This document shows positions 4,625 to 6,671 of a stretch of DNA of 6,671 bases, one piece after another. Under the pieces are notes generated by a model that saw only the letters and a list, made by a program, of their open reading frames with translations, searched no databases and was not told where the DNA came from. Position 1 is the first letter of the stretch. The number at the start of each line of letters is the position of its first letter. Source of the stretch: Gallionella sp. UBA6045 (GTDB taxonomy: Bacteria > Pseudomonadota > Gammaproteobacteria > Burkholderiales > Gallionellaceae); the NCBI GenBank assembly GCA_002429165.1, contig DIYV01000030.1:1-6671 (forward strand), in the 5' to 3' direction. A program made the position numbers and the translations under genes.

Positions 4625-5992
4625 TTATTTTGCAGCCGTTGATTTACTCAGGTAATAATCAGACACGAACACCTTCCGCCCCGCAACCACACTGACCGCA
4701 TCATAATCTCTGGTGGCAAGAACATTTCCGGAGTCATCGTAGTAGGTGACCTTGAGATCATGCTTTCCCGGTGGCAAAGCCAGACGCGCCATCAGGATAT
4801 TCCCCGGCAACAACGACCAGCTTCGGGTATCGGCCCGTTCCGAGACGATGGCGCCAACATCAGTCACGATGCTCAACAACAGCGCGCCGGATCCGTTATC
4901 CCCATTCTGATTTTTGACTTTTCTCGCCATGGCGTTCTTCAACAGCATACGCGCCACGGCCCGCGCAGTAATGGCCGGCAGCCGGTCCTCCAAACTTTTC
5001 CTGGCGATAGCGTTGACATCATCGACCAATTCCGAAGAAGCCGATTCAGAACCCTCGCTCAATTCGAAACGGGCCACCGGCACCGGTCGCTGAACAAACC
5101 TCGGCACGGCCACGCTCAAAATCGCTGCGCCATTTTGCGGATCGGGGTTGACGATTCTGACTATGCTTTCCGCCAAGGTCGGCCCCAGTCCGTCGTGCAG
5201 GATGAACACCACTTCGCCACTATTGGGCGCATCAGGGGATTGCTTGGCAGCACCGGCTGATTTCTGTGCACGCGTGGAGCTTAACCTGGGACGAGGGCTC
5301 TCGAGCCTGTCCAGGTCGAACTTGAGGTCTGCCGGGACGCCAAATCCGGTAATGCTACTCTGCGCCTTGTAGCCATCAACCGCCTTGCTGTAATCAATAC
5401 GCGCAGCGTCCCTCTCGCCCGCTTCCTCGTATACCATGCCATTCAGATAACGCACGAATGCGCCCGAAAGATAGGCCGCAGACGGGTCTTTTCCGGCGAT
5501 CAGGCGCTGCTTTATATCGAATTGTCTGGCTTCCACTGCCGCGTCATCGACATCACCCGACTGCAGATAATTAAGTTCCTTGAATGCATAGATCAGCAAC
5601 TGTTCGTTGCCTGTGCCTTCGTAAGCCTTCACTGTATCGTTCACCACAACTGAACCGGTTTGTTCGGTCACGCTGATCGCACTGAGATAATCCATCAGGC
5701 TCTTGGCTGATTCGAATTGCTGGTTGGAAGCGGCATAGTCCCCCTGAAGACGGAGCAAAGTGCCTTTGTTGAGGTAATACAGCATCCGGTCGGAACCGTT
5801 GAGCTTCAACTCATCCAGCGATTTGAGAGCACCGGCCAGATTTCGGTTGCTGGTTTCATGTTCAACCTTGGCTATGCCGACACTATAAGTGGCGCAGCCC
5901 GGCAGGACAAAAACCGCCAACAAAACCAGCAGCCCGAAGAACTGCCGGCTCAGCCCATCACAACCTAAGGCTCGACTTGGTGTTATTGCCAT
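4625..5992 (-). CDS. COG3014-type TPR-containing outer-membrane lipoprotein, function unknown
   Basis: The product has 455 residues. The signal peptide has an n-region with Arg7 and Arg16, a hydrophobic core, and lipobox LPGC (Cys33) followed by Ala. Residues about 45-215 are helical and TPR-like (KGTLLRLQGDYAASNQQFE, EGTGNEQLLIYAFKELNYL, VRYLNGMVYEEAGERDAA). A low-complexity Ser/Pro/Ala linker follows (about 230-258). The C-terminal beta-rich part begins near EVVFILHDGLGP (260-271) and includes ADTRSWSLLPG (387-397) and a PEGA-like LPPGKHDLKVTYYDDSGN. These motifs recall the uncharacterised COG3014 group (from memory, not searched). ATG at 5992 is preferred to TTG at 6052, which would lie inside the upstream gene. 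It starts 5 bases after the LpoB-like stop with little ribosome site (AAGG touching the ATG), so translational coupling is likely. Confidence 0.82.
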   Translation of the reverse strand: MAITPSRALGCDGLSRQFFGLLVLLAVFVLPGCATYSVGIAKVEHETSNRNLAGALKSLDELKLNGSDRMLYYLNKGTLLRLQGDYAASNQQFESAKSLMDYLSAISVTEQTGSVVVNDTVKAYEGTGNEQLLIYAFKELNYLQSGDVDDAAVEARQFDIKQRLIAGKDPSAAYLSGAFVRYLNGMVYEEAGERDAARIDYSKAVDGYKAQSSITGFGVPADLKFDLDRLESPRPRLSSTRAQKSAGAAKQSPDAPNSGEVVFILHDGLGPTLAESIVRIVNPDPQNGAAILSVAVPRFVQRPVPVARFELSEGSESASSELVDDVNAIARKSLEDRLPAITARAVARMLLKNAMARKVKNQNGDNGSGALLLSIVTDVGAIVSERADTRSWSLLPGNILMARLALPPGKHDLKVTYYDDSGNVLATRDYDAVSVVAGRKVFVSDYYLSKSTAAK

Positions 5993-5997
5993 CCTTG

Positions 5998-6603
5998 CTA
6001 GCGGAACTTGGCATTTTTGATATCTTTCTTCAATTTTTTCTGGCCGGTCCAAACTATGCGATTGTCGGCAAGGCTGACCAAGGTGAGATCAACCTGATAA
6101 AAGCGAATCTGCTCACTGTCCGATGCATCGATAATGGTGTTGATCGTGCCCATCAGCATGTAATCCGCACCGGCTTCCTTGCCCATCTCTTTGCGGGTAG
6201 CTTCCGCTGCGTTGAGATCCATATCAGCCCGCTCATCGCGTATATCTCCGCGCTCGCTCCGCGATGCAACCACATCGACACGGCCGGAATTGACAAAGGC
6301 ACGTTCAAGGTCGTTTACAAATGTATTGGTGTTGATGTGTTCTTGCGAAAGGTTACGAATATTGCCGATGATGACCACCGGGGTTTTCCTTAAGGACAAG
6401 TTGTAGCGATCGATCCAGCCCGCGGAAAGTGAATCGCGAATCATCTCCTCGGACACCAGGCGTGAGTCTGTGTCGTTCCAAGTACCGGAAATATCCCTTA
6501 CTTGATTTACATCTATTCGTTTTACTTCGGTTGAACAACCCGCCAGGATCAGGGCAGCTAAAACAGTTGCCGCCATCATCCAAACCTTTTTCTTCATTGC
6601 CAT
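5998..6603 (-). CDS. lpoB: LpoB-like lipoprotein (putative penicillin-binding protein activator family)
   Basis: The product has 201 residues: a signal peptide with Lys4-Lys6 and lipobox LAGC (Cys23) followed by Ser. A GTWNDTDSRLVSEEMI segment (40-55) precedes the globular part, with PVVIIGNIRNLSQEHINT (75-92), the helix FVNDLERAFVNSG (95-107), GADYMLMGTI, and YQVDLTLVSLADNRIVWTGQKK. This order is typical of LpoB/COG3417 proteins. E. coli LpoB activates the peptidoglycan synthase PBP1b from the outer membrane. Here there is no Pro-rich linker, so the same reach across the periplasm is doubtful and the LpoB function is inferred. ATG at 6603 follows GGAGG (6612-6608) by four bases. ATG at 6597 (spacing ten) is the alternative. 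It is first in a two-gene unit. Confidence 0.85.
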   Translation of the reverse strand: MAMKKKVWMMAATVLAALILAGCSTEVKRIDVNQVRDISGTWNDTDSRLVSEEMIRDSLSAGWIDRYNLSLRKTPVVIIGNIRNLSQEHINTNTFVNDLERAFVNSGRVDVVASRSERGDIRDERADMDLNAAEATRKEMGKEAGADYMLMGTINTIIDASDSEQIRFYQVDLTLVSLADNRIVWTGQKKLKKDIKNAKFR

Positions 6604-6650
6604 AATGCCTCCACGATATTCAAGCGGAACTTCTGTCAAACTGTTCGCTT

Positions 6651-6656
6651 ATTATA
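6651..6656 (-). promoter_or_regulatory. -10 box TATAAT of the LpoB-like/COG3014 operon
   Basis: A perfect TATAAT is read on the minus strand from 6656 to 6651, about 48 bases before the ATG at 6603. The start point would be near 6644, with a leader of about 41 bases containing GGAGG. The matching -35 would lie beyond the window end, so the promoter cannot be fully judged. The TTGACC at 6670-6665 is only eight bases away and is too close to serve. Confidence 0.4.
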
Positions 6657-6671
6657 GTCACAATGGTCAAG

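Noticed and set aside
6614..6639. TTGACA (minus 6639-6634) with TATCGT 15 bases on, as a promoter for the LpoB-like gene
   Set aside because: The start point would fall at or after the GGAGG ribosome site, removing it from the transcript. The TATAAT at 6656-6651 is a better choice.

Overview
The window suggests a Gram-negative proteobacterium, most likely a betaproteobacterium (perhaps Nitrosomonadales-like). The reasons are a divergent rluD/bamD pair, a Bam and a Mla outer-membrane component, six lipoproteins with classical lipoboxes, and moderate GC. The taxon is inferred from gene content and protein resemblance only. No mobile element, CRISPR array, tRNA or rRNA was seen. No stretch over 300 bases lacks a gene; the longest gaps are about 130-145 bases and are annotated.

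Layout. Bases 1-467 (minus) hold the N-terminal third of the 23S rRNA pseudouridine synthase RluD, cut by the left edge. bamD (466-1242, plus) diverges from it so tightly that both ATGs lie in one CATG. Then come a zinc-ribbon NUDIX hydrolase (1294-1836) and the lipoprotein gene mlaA (1913-2707), both on plus. Two LPP20-family lipoprotein genes follow on plus (2840-3412 and 3558-4565). They face a two-gene minus-strand unit entering from the right: an LpoB-like lipoprotein (6603-5998) followed 5 bases later by a large COG3014-type lipoprotein (5992-4625). A long hairpin sits in the 59-base gap where the two sets of genes meet.

How it works together. Six of the eight genes encode predicted lipoproteins, none with Asp after the lipobox cysteine, so all should be sorted to the outer membrane by Lol. 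BamD builds outer-membrane beta-barrels, and MlaA removes phospholipid from the outer leaflet. The right half (two LPP20 proteins, the COG3014-like protein and the LpoB-like protein) looks like a single envelope module of unknown function. The LpoB-like member hints at control of peptidoglycan synthesis. The second LPP20 protein carries an extra C-terminal domain whose order of motifs resembles the LpoB-like protein, which is the most intriguing sign in the window of an undescribed multi-lipoprotein system.

Most of the window is conserved housekeeping envelope biology. The LPP20/COG3014/LpoB-like module is the part worth following up.
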